A stretch of DNA of 32,553 bases from PALSA-607 sp036510735 (GTDB lineage Bacteria > Actinomycetota > Actinomycetes > Acidothermales > Acidothermaceae): positions 1 to 32,553 of the forward strand of contig DATCDK010000095.1 of the NCBI GenBank assembly GCA_036510735.1, read 5' to 3'. Below the pieces are notes generated by a model. That model saw only the letters and a program-made list of their open reading frames with translations. It ran no database searches and was not told the origin of the DNA. A program made the translations under genes and the position numbers. How positions within the stretch are numbered: the first letter of the stretch is position 1; each line of letters starts with the position of its first letter. This document shows positions 1-6,840 of the stretch, piece by piece.

Positions 1-144
1 CGGTTTCTTGATGGAACCCTGACGCGGGCGCACAAAACCCTGACGCGTTCCTGACGCATCTGGGTCCAACCGTGGTCGACGACCGGTAGCGTCCGAGCCA
101 TCAAAGCCCTCGGCCATCGACCCAACGCGGACCCGTCACCCGGC
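1..144. other. Upstream spacer with three CCTGACGC direct repeats
   Basis: This non-coding stretch precedes the first gene. The word CCTGACGC occurs at 18-25, 39-46 and 50-57, so starts are 21 and 11 bases apart, roughly two turns and one turn of the helix. A TANNNT hexamer (TAGCGT, 87-92) downstream could be a -10 element. I see no ribosome binding site directly before the GTG at 145. The upstream gene is outside the window, so this may be only part of the spacer. Confidence 0.4.
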
Positions 145-1293
145 GTGGTTGCCGCGGTTGTCGGCGCGCTCGCCGCACTCTTCGTCGCGGCGCGCGATAT
201 CAGCCACGGCGGCCATCTCGGATCGTTCGCCCTTGCGAGCAACGTCTTCGTGCACCCCGGCGCCAGCACGGATCTGCCGGTACACACCGGCACCAATGGC
301 TATGACGGGCAGTTCTACTACCGGCTCGCACTGAATCCGCTGACCCACCAGGTGACGGCCTTCCACATCACCCTGGACAACCCGCCGTACCGCCAGCAGC
401 GCGTCGGTTTACCCGCGACCGCGTGGGCGATCCGCGAAGTGTTCCGCGCCCCGACGTCCCTCGCCCTTGTGCTTGTGAATGTTTTTGCACTCGTCGTCGT
501 CGGCTGGGCAGGAGCGACGTGGGCGCGTAAGTACGGACGTTCAACTTGGTGGGGCATCGCGGTCGCGGCATCGCCGGCGTTGGTGATGGCGCTGGCGCGC
601 GATCTCACGGAGCCGCTCGCGACTGCAGCGTTGATCGTCGGGTTGCTGTCGTGGACGAGCGGACGGCGATGGGTGGCGTCGATTGCCTTCACCGCCGCCG
701 TTCTCTGCCGGGAAACAGTGCTCGTCGTGTTACTTGGCATGGGTGTGTGGTGTCTCGTGCAGTTGCTGCGCGGCCGTGCTCACGGTGTCCGGCGCACGAG
801 TGCCCTGCAGATCCTTGCGCTGTGCGTGCCGGCCGCGGTCGAGGTCGGCTGGCAGTTCCACGTAAAAGAGGTCTGGGGCGGAAAGAAGCTCCCGACGTTG
901 TCAGGCAATAGGCAAGTCGGGTTCGGTTTCTTGAAGCCGGTGCGGTCGTTCTTCTTCAACGCCAGCGGCATCGGGCTGTCACATCAGGGAATCCTCGACG
1001 GGATCTGGCTGGTCGAGCGCTTCCTGCTGCTCGGGCTGCTGATCGTGGTGGCGAGCGGGTTGCTGCGATCTGCTGCGCCACCGGAGCTGCGGCTCGGGTG
1101 GGTGTTCGCCGCACTGCTTGGGCTGAGTGTGGCGTGGAACCAAGACGTCGAATTCGTCCGTGCCGCCAACGAGGCGATCGTGGTCGGGCAGCTGCTGCTA
1201 CTGGCCCGGAAGGATCGAGTCGCCGGCGTTGCGGTGACCGGAATCGCAGGGTGGTCCGTGCTCGTCGCGGTCGTCTACGCGGCGGCGTTGTAG
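145..1293 (+). CDS. Polytopic membrane protein, possibly glycopolymer/GT-C-like
   Basis: This 382-residue integral membrane protein has about nine or ten hydrophobic segments. An N-terminal membrane segment is followed by an extracytoplasmic loop containing GYDGQFYYRLALNP and DNPPYRQQR, then repeated membrane helices with DLTEP and CRETV between them. GYDGQFYYR with DLTEP and RET is reminiscent of polytopic proteins annotated in cell-surface glycopolymer formation and of GT-C-like transferases, but I recognise the pattern only loosely. An in-frame stop at 52-54 with no start codon before 145 fixes GTG 145 as the first possible start; no Shine-Dalgarno is visible. Its 3' end overlaps the convergent MFS gene by 19 bases, so the two genes cannot be separated by a terminator. 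Substrate unknown. Confidence 0.7.
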   Translation: MVAAVVGALAALFVAARDISHGGHLGSFALASNVFVHPGASTDLPVHTGTNGYDGQFYYRLALNPLTHQVTAFHITLDNPPYRQQRVGLPATAWAIREVFRAPTSLALVLVNVFALVVVGWAGATWARKYGRSTWWGIAVAASPALVMALARDLTEPLATAALIVGLLSWTSGRRWVASIAFTAAVLCRETVLVVLLGMGVWCLVQLLRGRAHGVRRTSALQILALCVPAAVEVGWQFHVKEVWGGKKLPTLSGNRQVGFGFLKPVRSFFFNASGIGLSHQGILDGIWLVERFLLLGLLIVVASGLLRSAAPPELRLGWVFAALLGLSVAWNQDVEFVRAANEAIVVGQLLLLARKDRVAGVAVTGIAGWSVLVAVVYAAAL

Positions 1294-2486
1294 CTGGTCT
1301 GTTGACGGCGGGGTGTCACGATCAGCCACCAAACGGCCATTGTCACGACTGCGAGTACGAGAGCGAATGGCAACAACGTCCACGCCCCGGTGCCTTGCCC
1401 GAGCGCTCCTGCCAACCAGGGCAGTGCGGACCCGCCGATCACGGATCCTGCGTTCATGACGCCGATCGCTGTGGGCACGAGTCGCGCCGGGGTCGCGTTC
1501 GGCACCATCGCCATCGCGGTCGGAAAGATCGGGCCGAGGAAGAAGCCGAGCAGGACGAACCCGGGAATGCTTGCTGCACCTGGCAGCACCCAGGTAAGCG
1601 CGGCGACGATCGTGACACCGATGAGGCAGCCGAACGCCATGTTGGCGGCACTCGCGCCGATCCTGATGGCGAACGGACTGATCAGGAATCGGCCCAGCGT
1701 GAGCCCCAACCAGTAACCGCTGACGACGTAGCCGGCGAGCACGCGGTGTTCGCCACGCGCCTGAACCAGGTAGCTGAACCCCCAGTTGCCCATGCTGATC
1801 TCAAGCCCGACGTAGACGGCGAGCAGCGCAGCCCCGAGTAGGACGGTTCGTTCTCGCAGCGCTGAGGACAGGAGTCCCCGGCTTCGTTGCTCCGGGTTGT
1901 GAGCCGCAGGAAGTACGGGAGCAGCCGTCTCGTGCCGCGGATAGGTGGCCCAAATCGCGACCACAAATGGCACCTCGGCCGCGGCAAGAACGAACCACAC
2001 CGTTCTCCACGATGCGAATCCGAGGATCCACGTGGCAAGGAGCGGGCCCAAGAGCGCGCCGACGCCGAAGAATGCGTGCAGCCGGTTGGTTAGTGCGGTC
2101 GAGCCTGGAAGCGCCACGACGTAGGCCTGGAAGCCCGACTCGGCGACGCCCGCCCCGAATCCGGTGACGATCGCGATCAACACGAACGCGACGAACGGCG
2201 GTCGGGTAGCTATGGAGAAACCCGCCACCGCAGTCAGGGTTGCACCGACGACGAGCGCCACTCGCATGCCGAGGCGATGGACCATCCGGCCCGCCAGCAG
2301 GCTCGCCAGCACGAAGCCGACGGATCCAGTGAAGAACGTGGCGCCAATGGCTGTCTTGCTCACCCCGTAGTCGCTGATCTGCGCCGGTAGCAGTACGCCG
2401 GTCGCGCCCGCGTTCACGCCGACGAGAACAAAGGCCGCGAAGGCGACCGTGACAGGTGTCCGTTCACTACCTCGAAGGGCGGACAT
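1275..2486 (-). CDS. MFS transporter
   Basis: This 403-residue major facilitator superfamily permease has twelve predicted membrane helices in two halves, separated by a cytoplasmic loop around PRHETAAPVLPAAHNPEQRSR. The loop after the second helix carries GRMVHRLGMR, the usual MFS motif A region (G-R-x-x-x-R-x-G-x-R). The overall shape resembles the fucose/YfkF-like group of MFS proteins, but the substrate cannot be read from sequence. The frame is open to 2762, but the ATG at 2486 is preceded by GGAGG (2491-2495) and starts just before the first membrane helix, so the upstream extension is not coding. The gene is monocistronic in appearance, divergent from the small membrane protein at 2538 and overlapping the preceding gene tail to tail. 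Confidence 0.85.
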   Translation of the reverse strand: MSALRGSERTPVTVAFAAFVLVGVNAGATGVLLPAQISDYGVSKTAIGATFFTGSVGFVLASLLAGRMVHRLGMRVALVVGATLTAVAGFSIATRPPFVAFVLIAIVTGFGAGVAESGFQAYVVALPGSTALTNRLHAFFGVGALLGPLLATWILGFASWRTVWFVLAAAEVPFVVAIWATYPRHETAAPVLPAAHNPEQRSRGLLSSALRERTVLLGAALLAVYVGLEISMGNWGFSYLVQARGEHRVLAGYVVSGYWLGLTLGRFLISPFAIRIGASAANMAFGCLIGVTIVAALTWVLPGAASIPGFVLLGFFLGPIFPTAMAMVPNATPARLVPTAIGVMNAGSVIGGSALPWLAGALGQGTGAWTLLPFALVLAVVTMAVWWLIVTPRRQQTSYNAAA

Positions 2487-2490
2487 GCGC

Positions 2491-2495
2491 CCTCC
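2491..2495 (-). promoter_or_regulatory. Shine-Dalgarno of the MFS gene
   Basis: GGAGG on the minus strand lies four bases before the ATG at 2486. It decides the start against longer in-frame options up to 2762, which lack such a site and would add a hydrophilic, non-MFS N-terminus. Confidence 0.7.
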
Positions 2496-2504
2496 AGCCA
2501 TGTC

Positions 2505-2531
2505 TTTGATAGGCACCCATAGAGCTAGAAT
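2505..2531 (+). promoter_or_regulatory. Candidate leaderless promoter, -10 TAGAAT
   Basis: TAGAAT (2526-2531) matches the actinobacterial -10 pattern TANNNT and ends six bases before the ATG at 2538. A weak TTTGAT at 2505-2510 could be a -35 at 15-bp spacing. Transcription would begin at or next to the ATG, and no Shine-Dalgarno is present. This is the arrangement of leaderless actinobacterial mRNAs. Confidence 0.5.
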
Positions 2532-2537
2532 TGGATC

Positions 2538-3056
2538 ATGGTTGGAGCCGACATTTATAGGCCTGAGCAGTGGAGTAATTTCTTCATTCTGGTCGGAACC
2601 GGCGCAGTCACGCTCACCGGCTTGGTCTTCGTGGCGATGGCACTCAACCTCAAAGTAATCGCTGTTGACGCCACACATCGTTATCGGGCCATCAACACGC
2701 TTACGGGTCTGGCGCTCGTCTTCATGCGGTGTGCGCTGGTGCTTATGGGAGCTCAAGACCACCGTTCAGTAGGCGCAGAACTGTTCGTTGTTTCTGTTCT
2801 CTCGATCGCCATTTTTTTCCGGGGCTACACCAAAGCAAGGAAGATGAGCAACGGCCTAAGACTCTCTCGCATCGTTGGCGGAAGCCTGGTGCATCTCACT
2901 GAGATGGTCGGAGCCGCTGTGTTCTTTTTTGGGCACCTGCCCGGGCTTTATGTTGCCGCAATAGCGATGGTGGCCAACACTTGCTACATGATTACGGCAG
3001 CCTGGTTACTAGTCATCGGTATTGCCGATCAAACGACTGAGCAGCCGATTCGGTAA
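2538..3056 (+). CDS. Small four-helix membrane protein, unknown function
   Basis: This 172-residue protein has about four hydrophobic segments (near residues 16-38, 53-70, 82-95 and 120-160) and no catalytic motif I recognise. The N-terminus IYRPEQWSNFFILVGTGAVTLTGLVFVAMALNL resembles uncharacterised actinobacterial membrane proteins in which an invariant-looking W and a TGLxFV helix open the sequence. Base composition is visibly lower in G+C than the neighbours, with T runs and codons such as TTT and ATT, which suggests a more recent acquisition. It lacks a Shine-Dalgarno and is probably leaderless. The next gene starts 13 bases after its stop, so the two may be cotranscribed. No function is claimed. 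Confidence 0.7.
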   Translation: MVGADIYRPEQWSNFFILVGTGAVTLTGLVFVAMALNLKVIAVDATHRYRAINTLTGLALVFMRCALVLMGAQDHRSVGAELFVVSVLSIAIFFRGYTKARKMSNGLRLSRIVGGSLVHLTEMVGAAVFFFGHLPGLYVAAIAMVANTCYMITAAWLLVIGIADQTTEQPIR

Positions 3057-3069
3057 GAGGAGGAGCACG

Positions 3070-4182
3070 ATGCGCGACCAGCCACCGTTTCGCGCCGACC
3101 ATGTCGGCAGCCTACTGCGGCCGAAGAATCTGCTGCAGGCCCGTGAGGCGCACGCCGCAGGCCGGCTCGGGGCCGACGAGTTGCGCGCGATCGAGGACGA
3201 CGCCATCCGTGACGTCGTGACGATGCAGGAGAGCGTAGGTCTGCAATCAGCGACCGACGGCGAGTTCCGGCGTACGTCGTGGCACATGGACTTCATCTAC
3301 TCACTCGGCGGTATCTCGCGCACCGACGAGAAGATCACCGTGCACTTCGAGAACGAGGCCGGCAATCTCGACTTCGAGTCAGCGGCGCTGAAGGTGCACG
3401 ACCGAGTTCGGCTCGATCGGACCATCTTCGCCGACGCCTTCTCGTTCCTAAAGCAACAGGTCACGACAGCCACGCCGAAGCTGACGATTCCGTCGCCGAG
3501 CATGGTGCACTACCGCGGTGGTCCTGCGGCCATCGACCGCAGCGTCTACCCCGACATCGAGATGTTTTGGACCGACCTGGTTACGGCGTACGCCGAGGAG
3601 GTGCGGCAGCTCGGCGAGCTCGGAGTCACCTACCTGCAGCTCGACGACACCAGCCTCGCCTACCTCAACGATCCTCGGCAGCGCGCGATGATGGCAGGTC
3701 AAGGTGCGGACGCCGAGCACCTGCACGAGCGCTACATCCGCAACATCAACGCCGTGCTCGAACACAAGCCTGCAGACATGCGTGTAACGACCCACATGTG
3801 CCGCGGCAACTACCGGTCATCGTGGACCGCGTCGGGCGGCTATGACTTCGTCGCCGAAGCGCTGTTCGGGCAGCTCGCCGTCGACGGGTTCTTCCTCGAA
3901 TACGACGACCCGCGATCGGGCGACTTTTCGCCACTGCGTTTCGTGCCGCCCGACAAAATGGTTGTTCTCGGGTTGGTGACGACCAAGCGCGGTGCGTTGG
4001 AGAGCAAGGACGACCTAAAACGCCGCATCGACGAGGCGAGCCAATACGTGCCGCTCGAGCAGATCTGCCTGTCGCCGCAGTGCGGGTTCTCTTCGACCGT
4101 CGAAGGCAATGCCCTCACCTACGACGAGGAGGTTGCGAAGCTGCAGCTCGTGGTCGAGACCGCGCACGACGTGTGGGGCTGA
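3070..4182 (+). CDS. MetE C-terminal-like cobalamin-independent methyltransferase
   Basis: This 370-residue protein matches only the catalytic half of cobalamin-independent methionine synthase (UROD/MetE-like barrel), as in the short YxjG/YxjH-type proteins. The zinc site is intact: H242 and C244 (THMCRGNY), E277 (FFLEYDD) and C338 (SPQCGFSS) correspond to the His-x-Cys, Glu and Cys ligands of MetE. RADHVGSLLRP at the N-terminus is typical of the family. It probably transfers a methyl group to a thiol such as homocysteine from a donor I cannot define, since the N-terminal folate-binding half of full MetE is absent. The ATG at 3070 follows a strong GAGGAGGAG site. Position 13 bases after the small membrane-protein gene suggests a shared transcript. 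Confidence 0.85.
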   Translation: MRDQPPFRADHVGSLLRPKNLLQAREAHAAGRLGADELRAIEDDAIRDVVTMQESVGLQSATDGEFRRTSWHMDFIYSLGGISRTDEKITVHFENEAGNLDFESAALKVHDRVRLDRTIFADAFSFLKQQVTTATPKLTIPSPSMVHYRGGPAAIDRSVYPDIEMFWTDLVTAYAEEVRQLGELGVTYLQLDDTSLAYLNDPRQRAMMAGQGADAEHLHERYIRNINAVLEHKPADMRVTTHMCRGNYRSSWTASGGYDFVAEALFGQLAVDGFFLEYDDPRSGDFSPLRFVPPDKMVVLGLVTTKRGALESKDDLKRRIDEASQYVPLEQICLSPQCGFSSTVEGNALTYDEEVAKLQLVVETAHDVWG

Positions 4183-4198
4183 ATCGATACGCCGCCTG

Positions 4199-4272
4199 TG
4201 GAGCGGGTGACGGGAATCGAACCCGCACTGTCAGCTTGGGAAGCTGATGTTCTGCCATTGAACTACACCCGC
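4199..4272 (-). tRNA. tRNA-Gly (anticodon CCC)
   Basis: A complete cloverleaf reads on the minus strand from 4272. The acceptor stem GCGGGTG pairs with CACCCGC. A D arm, a five-pair anticodon stem TCAGC/GCTGA with loop TTCCCAA (anticodon CCC), and a T arm with TTCGATT follow. The discriminator base is T, and CCA is encoded at 4201-4199. It decodes GGG glycine codons. It ends 16 bases after the MetE-like gene, in opposite orientation. Confidence 0.95.
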
Positions 4273-4410
4273 AAGCGCCGACCGGCCAAGCCATGCGGCC
4301 CTGACGACCGCCTCACTCTACCGACGCCCTCACCGCCCCGACCACCGGCAAAGTGAGAGGTCAGGGGCACATCTCTAGGAACGGCGCTCTGGTCCCGATA
4401 GGGAGGCACG
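4273..4410. other. Spacer between tRNA-Gly and the 4411 gene
   Basis: This short spacer must hold the tRNA promoter. On the minus strand TAGAGT (4320-4315) fits the TANNNT -10 pattern and would place initiation about 36 bases before the mature tRNA; no good -35 is visible. On the plus strand the only clear signal is the GGGAGG ribosome binding site at 4401-4406. Confidence 0.3.
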
Positions 4411-4836
4411 GTGATTTCGTCTCCTCCGGATACACGCGACGTCCGCATCGGTGGCGGTCGGACGGCGGTCGCCCTCCTTACGGCCTCCGCAGGGTTCGTG
4501 GTCGTCGGGGCCGCCCTTATCGCCGTGCCGCATGCCAGTGTCGGAGCGAAGATCGCGGGTGCGCTGACCATCGCATTCTTCGGACCGCTGCCCCTCTATG
4601 CAGGCCTGCGGATGCTCCGATCCGGCGGTGTCTACGTTCTTGGGGCAGACGGCATTCGGTTTCCGCTCAATGGGTGGCCAGTGCTGCCTTGGTCCGACAT
4701 TCAGGGGACCAGGATCGTCGTGCGGCTGCGTCGTCGGTACCTCGTGGTCGATACGCCGACTGCGAACCTGAGAGTGCAGCAGATGAAGTCTGGATCGCGC
4801 GCGGCGCGGCAGAATCTTCGCATGGCCTCGGACTGA
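4411..4836 (+). CDS. Small membrane protein with PH-like tail
   Basis: This 141-residue protein has two adjacent membrane helices (about residues 18-40 and 47-68) followed by a short soluble domain. The pattern GGVYVLGADGIRFPLNGWPVLPWSDIQGTRIV, a YxLxxDGIxF strand leading to a PWxDI strand, resembles the bacterial PH-like proteins annotated as STM3941 family. The C-terminal part is shorter than I would expect for a complete PH-like fold. The GTG start follows GGGAGG with a four-base gap. Its stop codon overlaps the next start in TGATG, so the two genes are translationally coupled. Function unknown. Confidence 0.65.
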   Translation: MISSPPDTRDVRIGGGRTAVALLTASAGFVVVGAALIAVPHASVGAKIAGALTIAFFGPLPLYAGLRMLRSGGVYVLGADGIRFPLNGWPVLPWSDIQGTRIVVRLRRRYLVVDTPTANLRVQQMKSGSRAARQNLRMASD

Positions 4837-5336
4837 TGCCGATTCCTGAGCACATGGCACCAACGTCCCTCGAGGAGCTCCAGAGGGAGATCGAACGTCG
4901 GCGAACAGGCAGCGCTGCGGCGACAACGCGGGCGTCGTCGGAGAGTTCCGACGCCACGATCCTCCCGACTTCAGCGATGCGCGCGCCCACGTCAGGTCGA
5001 AGCGCCTGGCAGGGAAGCCCACGAGCGCTTCGCAACATTGCCGCGGCGAACGCCCTCCTCCTCATCCTGGCCACACTGCGACACCACCATCTCCAGACGC
5101 CCCGAGCTCTCATCGCCGTCATCGTTGCGGCGCTGCTGATCGGCGCGTTAGCGGTTCATCTCGAAGCGGTGCTCGCAGGGTGGGTAACCATCGTGGCCGC
5201 AGAGACAGTGCTCGTCGTCGTGGATCTGACCGTCGGCCAGGTAGCCGTTGCGTCCCGGTTACTCGATCTCTTCTTCCCGTTCTGCGTCCTATTCGTGGCC
5301 GCTCAAGCATGGCCGCCGCATCGGCGATCGGCCTAG
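4836..5336 (+). CDS. Hypothetical membrane protein, coupled to the upstream gene
   Basis: This protein has 166 residues if translation starts at ATG 4836, whose A is the last base of the upstream TGA. An alternative in-frame ATG lies at 4854. The N-terminus has a short charged helix, LEELQREIERRR, with coiled-coil character and then a Ser/Thr/Ala-rich, probably disordered stretch. About four closely packed hydrophobic helices follow residue 70. There are no recognisable catalytic motifs. The overlap with the PH-like membrane protein suggests the two products act together at the membrane. I do not recognise the family. Confidence 0.6.
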   Translation: MPIPEHMAPTSLEELQREIERRRTGSAAATTRASSESSDATILPTSAMRAPTSGRSAWQGSPRALRNIAAANALLLILATLRHHHLQTPRALIAVIVAALLIGALAVHLEAVLAGWVTIVAAETVLVVVDLTVGQVAVASRLLDLFFPFCVLFVAAQAWPPHRRSA

Positions 5337-5363
5337 CTGTTGCGGTCCCTCGACCGTTGCCGC

Positions 5364-5387
5364 CCAGCGCGCGTTAGAGCGCGCTGG
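5364..5387 (+). terminator. Perfect GC hairpin, candidate terminator without U-tract
   Basis: CCAGCGCGC (5364-5372) pairs perfectly with GCGCGCTGG (5379-5387) across a six-base loop. It begins 28 bases after the stop of the upstream gene. There is no T-run after it, as is common for actinobacterial terminators. It could instead be a protein-binding palindrome. Confidence 0.5.
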
Positions 5388-5518
5388 ACAACAACAGTCC
5401 AAAGGACGTGCCTTCTACAAGAGGCTGTGCAGCAGAGCGGAAACGCGAACGCGGTGGCTCGTGGACACGTTGCTGGTCGGGGTCACCTTGGCGTGGACCG
5501 CGGCGAGCGCTTGCGCGG

Positions 5519-5543
5519 CACCCAAAAACGTGCCATTTGGGTG
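5519..5543. promoter_or_regulatory. Inverted repeat CACCCAAA-N9-TTTGGGTG
   Basis: Perfect eight-base arms (5519-5526 and 5536-5543) flank a nine-base centre. It lies about 150 bp before the DinB gene. Arm length and spacing fit a dimeric repressor operator; a weak RNA hairpin is the alternative. Confidence 0.4.
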
Positions 5544-5658
5544 AATTGGTATTGCTCTGTCTGGGCTAAAGGGAATCGTGTAGCCGTCGCTAATGCAGTT
5601 GGCAGCGGACCCCAGGAACAGATACACAGTCCGCACACAGCGCCGTGTCACGCAGCCC

Positions 5659-5664
5659 TAGATT
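5659..5664 (+). promoter_or_regulatory. Candidate -10 element of the DinB gene
   Basis: TAGATT fits the TANNNT -10 pattern. It would start transcription near 5671, giving a leader of about 20 bases that includes the GAAGGGA ribosome binding site. No good -35 hexamer is seen. Confidence 0.3.
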
Positions 5665-5690
5665 CGCAGCCCGATACGAAGGGACGTCCT

Positions 5691-6221
5691 ATGGCAACCG
5701 AACCGATCGTGATCCCCGACGCCACGGCTCAACCCGCGCAATACAAGCAGGCGCTGCTCGACCTCATCGGTGAGACCGACCCCATTGCCACGCTGGGCTC
5801 GACCGTCGAGCAGTGGCGCGCCATCACCGGCGGCCTCACCACCGAGCAGCTGACCACCGAGCCGGTGGACGGCGAGTGGTCGGTCGCACAGATCACCGGC
5901 CACCTCTTCGACGTCGACATCGTTTACGGTTTCCGGTGGCGGCTGATGATCACCGAGGACAACCCGAGCTACCCCGGCTACGACGAGAAGCTCTGGACGC
6001 CGATGCCGCGCCCACCGTTCGCCGAACTCCTTGAGGCGTGGTCAGGGCTCCGGGCCGCGAACATGCTCGTCCTGGAGGCGAACTGGCCCGCGGCCGCGCA
6101 GCGCTCCGCGAACCATTTTCAGCAGGGTCCGGAGACCTTGGACGAGACGGTGCGCAAGATCGCCGCACACGACCTGGCTCACCTGAACCAGATGCAGCGA
6201 GCGGTCGAAGCGAGCGTATAG
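5691..6221 (+). CDS. DinB-family (DinB_2) putative metal-dependent protein
   Basis: This 176-residue protein has the DinB/YfiT-like four-helix-bundle pattern. WSVAQITGHLFDVD carries the first metal-ligand histidine (H71), and the C-terminal helix AAHDLAHLNQMQR carries H160 and H164, giving the expected three-histidine site. Related proteins in actinobacteria include thiol (mycothiol or bacillithiol) transferases and maleylpyruvate isomerases, but the substrate here is unknown. The ATG at 5691 is preceded by GAAGGGA; the open frame extends upstream without a family match, so the shorter start is preferred. The stop codon TAG lies inside the probable -10 element of dcd, nine bases before its start. 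Confidence 0.8.
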   Translation: MATEPIVIPDATAQPAQYKQALLDLIGETDPIATLGSTVEQWRAITGGLTTEQLTTEPVDGEWSVAQITGHLFDVDIVYGFRWRLMITEDNPSYPGYDEKLWTPMPRPPFAELLEAWSGLRAANMLVLEANWPAAAQRSANHFQQGPETLDETVRKIAAHDLAHLNQMQRAVEASV

Positions 6222-6224
6222 ATT
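6219..6224 (+). promoter_or_regulatory. Candidate leaderless -10 element of dcd
   Basis: TAGATT begins with the stop codon of the DinB gene and ends six bases before the GTG of dcd. dcd has no Shine-Dalgarno, so a leaderless transcript from this site is a good explanation. A recognisable -35 is lacking. Confidence 0.45.
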
Positions 6225-6230
6225 GCGCGC

Positions 6231-6806
6231 GTGCTGCTCTCCGACCGCGACATCAGGGCCGAGCTCGCGGCGGGCCGCGTCGTCCTCGATCCGTACGACC
6301 CGATCATGGTCCAGCCGTCCAGTGTCGACGTCCGGATCGACAAGTACTTTCGGGTCTTCGAGAACCATCGCTACCCGCACATCGACCCGGCCGTCGAGCA
6401 GCCCGACCTGACCCGCCTCGTCGAGCCCGCCGTCGACGAGCCGTTCATCTTGCACCCGGGTGAGTTCGTGCTCGCCTCGACGTATGAGGTCATTACCTTG
6501 CCGGACGACGTAGCCGGGCGTCTCGAGGGGAAGTCGAGCCTTGGCCGGCTCGGTCTCCTGACCCACAGCACCGCCGGCTGGATCGACCCGGGATTCTCCG
6601 GCCACGTCACCCTCGAGCTGAGCAACGTCGCGACGCTGCCGATCAAGCTCTGGCCCGGCATGAAGATCGGCCAGCTGTGCCTCTTCCGCACCTCCTCGCC
6701 GTCCGAGTTCCCGTACGGCAGTTCTGTCTATGGCTCGCGATATCAAGGACAGCGCGGGCCAACGCCGTCCCGGTCGTGGCAGAACTTTCACCGCACCCAG
6801 ATATAG
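6231..6806 (+). CDS. dcd: dCTP deaminase, probably dUMP-forming
   Basis: This 191-residue protein is recognisable along its full length as Dcd. It opens with MLLSDRDIRAEL and continues through QPSSVDVRID, the nucleotide-binding GKSSLGRLGLLTHSTAGWIDPGFSGH core, and a YQGQRGPTPSRSWQNF tail. The length and the HSTAGWIDPGFSG stretch closely follow the bifunctional M. tuberculosis enzyme, which converts dCTP directly to dUMP for thymidylate synthesis while keeping dUTP low. The bifunctional activity is inferred from that resemblance. The enzyme is a cytosolic homotrimer. The GTG start gives the conserved N-terminus exactly. The gene sits nine bases after the DinB gene but appears to have its own leaderless promoter. 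Confidence 0.95.
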   Translation: MLLSDRDIRAELAAGRVVLDPYDPIMVQPSSVDVRIDKYFRVFENHRYPHIDPAVEQPDLTRLVEPAVDEPFILHPGEFVLASTYEVITLPDDVAGRLEGKSSLGRLGLLTHSTAGWIDPGFSGHVTLELSNVATLPIKLWPGMKIGQLCLFRTSSPSEFPYGSSVYGSRYQGQRGPTPSRSWQNFHRTQI

Positions 6807-6830
6807 ATCCGCCCGGATCTGACTTCACGC

Positions 6831-6835
6831 GGAGG
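6831..6835 (+). promoter_or_regulatory. Shine-Dalgarno of the VOC gene
   Basis: GGAGG with a five-base spacer to ATG 6841 fixes the start of the VOC-family gene. Confidence 0.7.
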
Positions 6836-6840
6836 TACCG

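Larger units (their letters stand above)
5337..5690. other. 354-bp intergenic region with two perfect inverted repeats
   Basis: No convincing gene is present. Open frames run through it on both strands, but they lack ribosome binding sites and family resemblance. It contains a 9-bp-stem hairpin shortly after the upstream stop (5364-5387), an 8-bp inverted repeat (5519-5543) and a TAGATT hexamer (5659-5664) that could be the -10 element of the DinB gene. Confidence 0.5.

Noticed and set aside
2487..2762. N-terminal 92-residue extension of the MFS protein
   Set aside because: Hydrophilic and unrelated to MFS, overlaps the divergent small gene, and ATG 2486 has GGAGG.
5340..5690. N-terminal extension of the DinB protein, or small genes in the spacer (5415-5651 minus, 5248-5544 plus)
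   Set aside because: No ribosome binding sites, no family resemblance, and the region holds perfect inverted repeats; DinB starts naturally at 5691.
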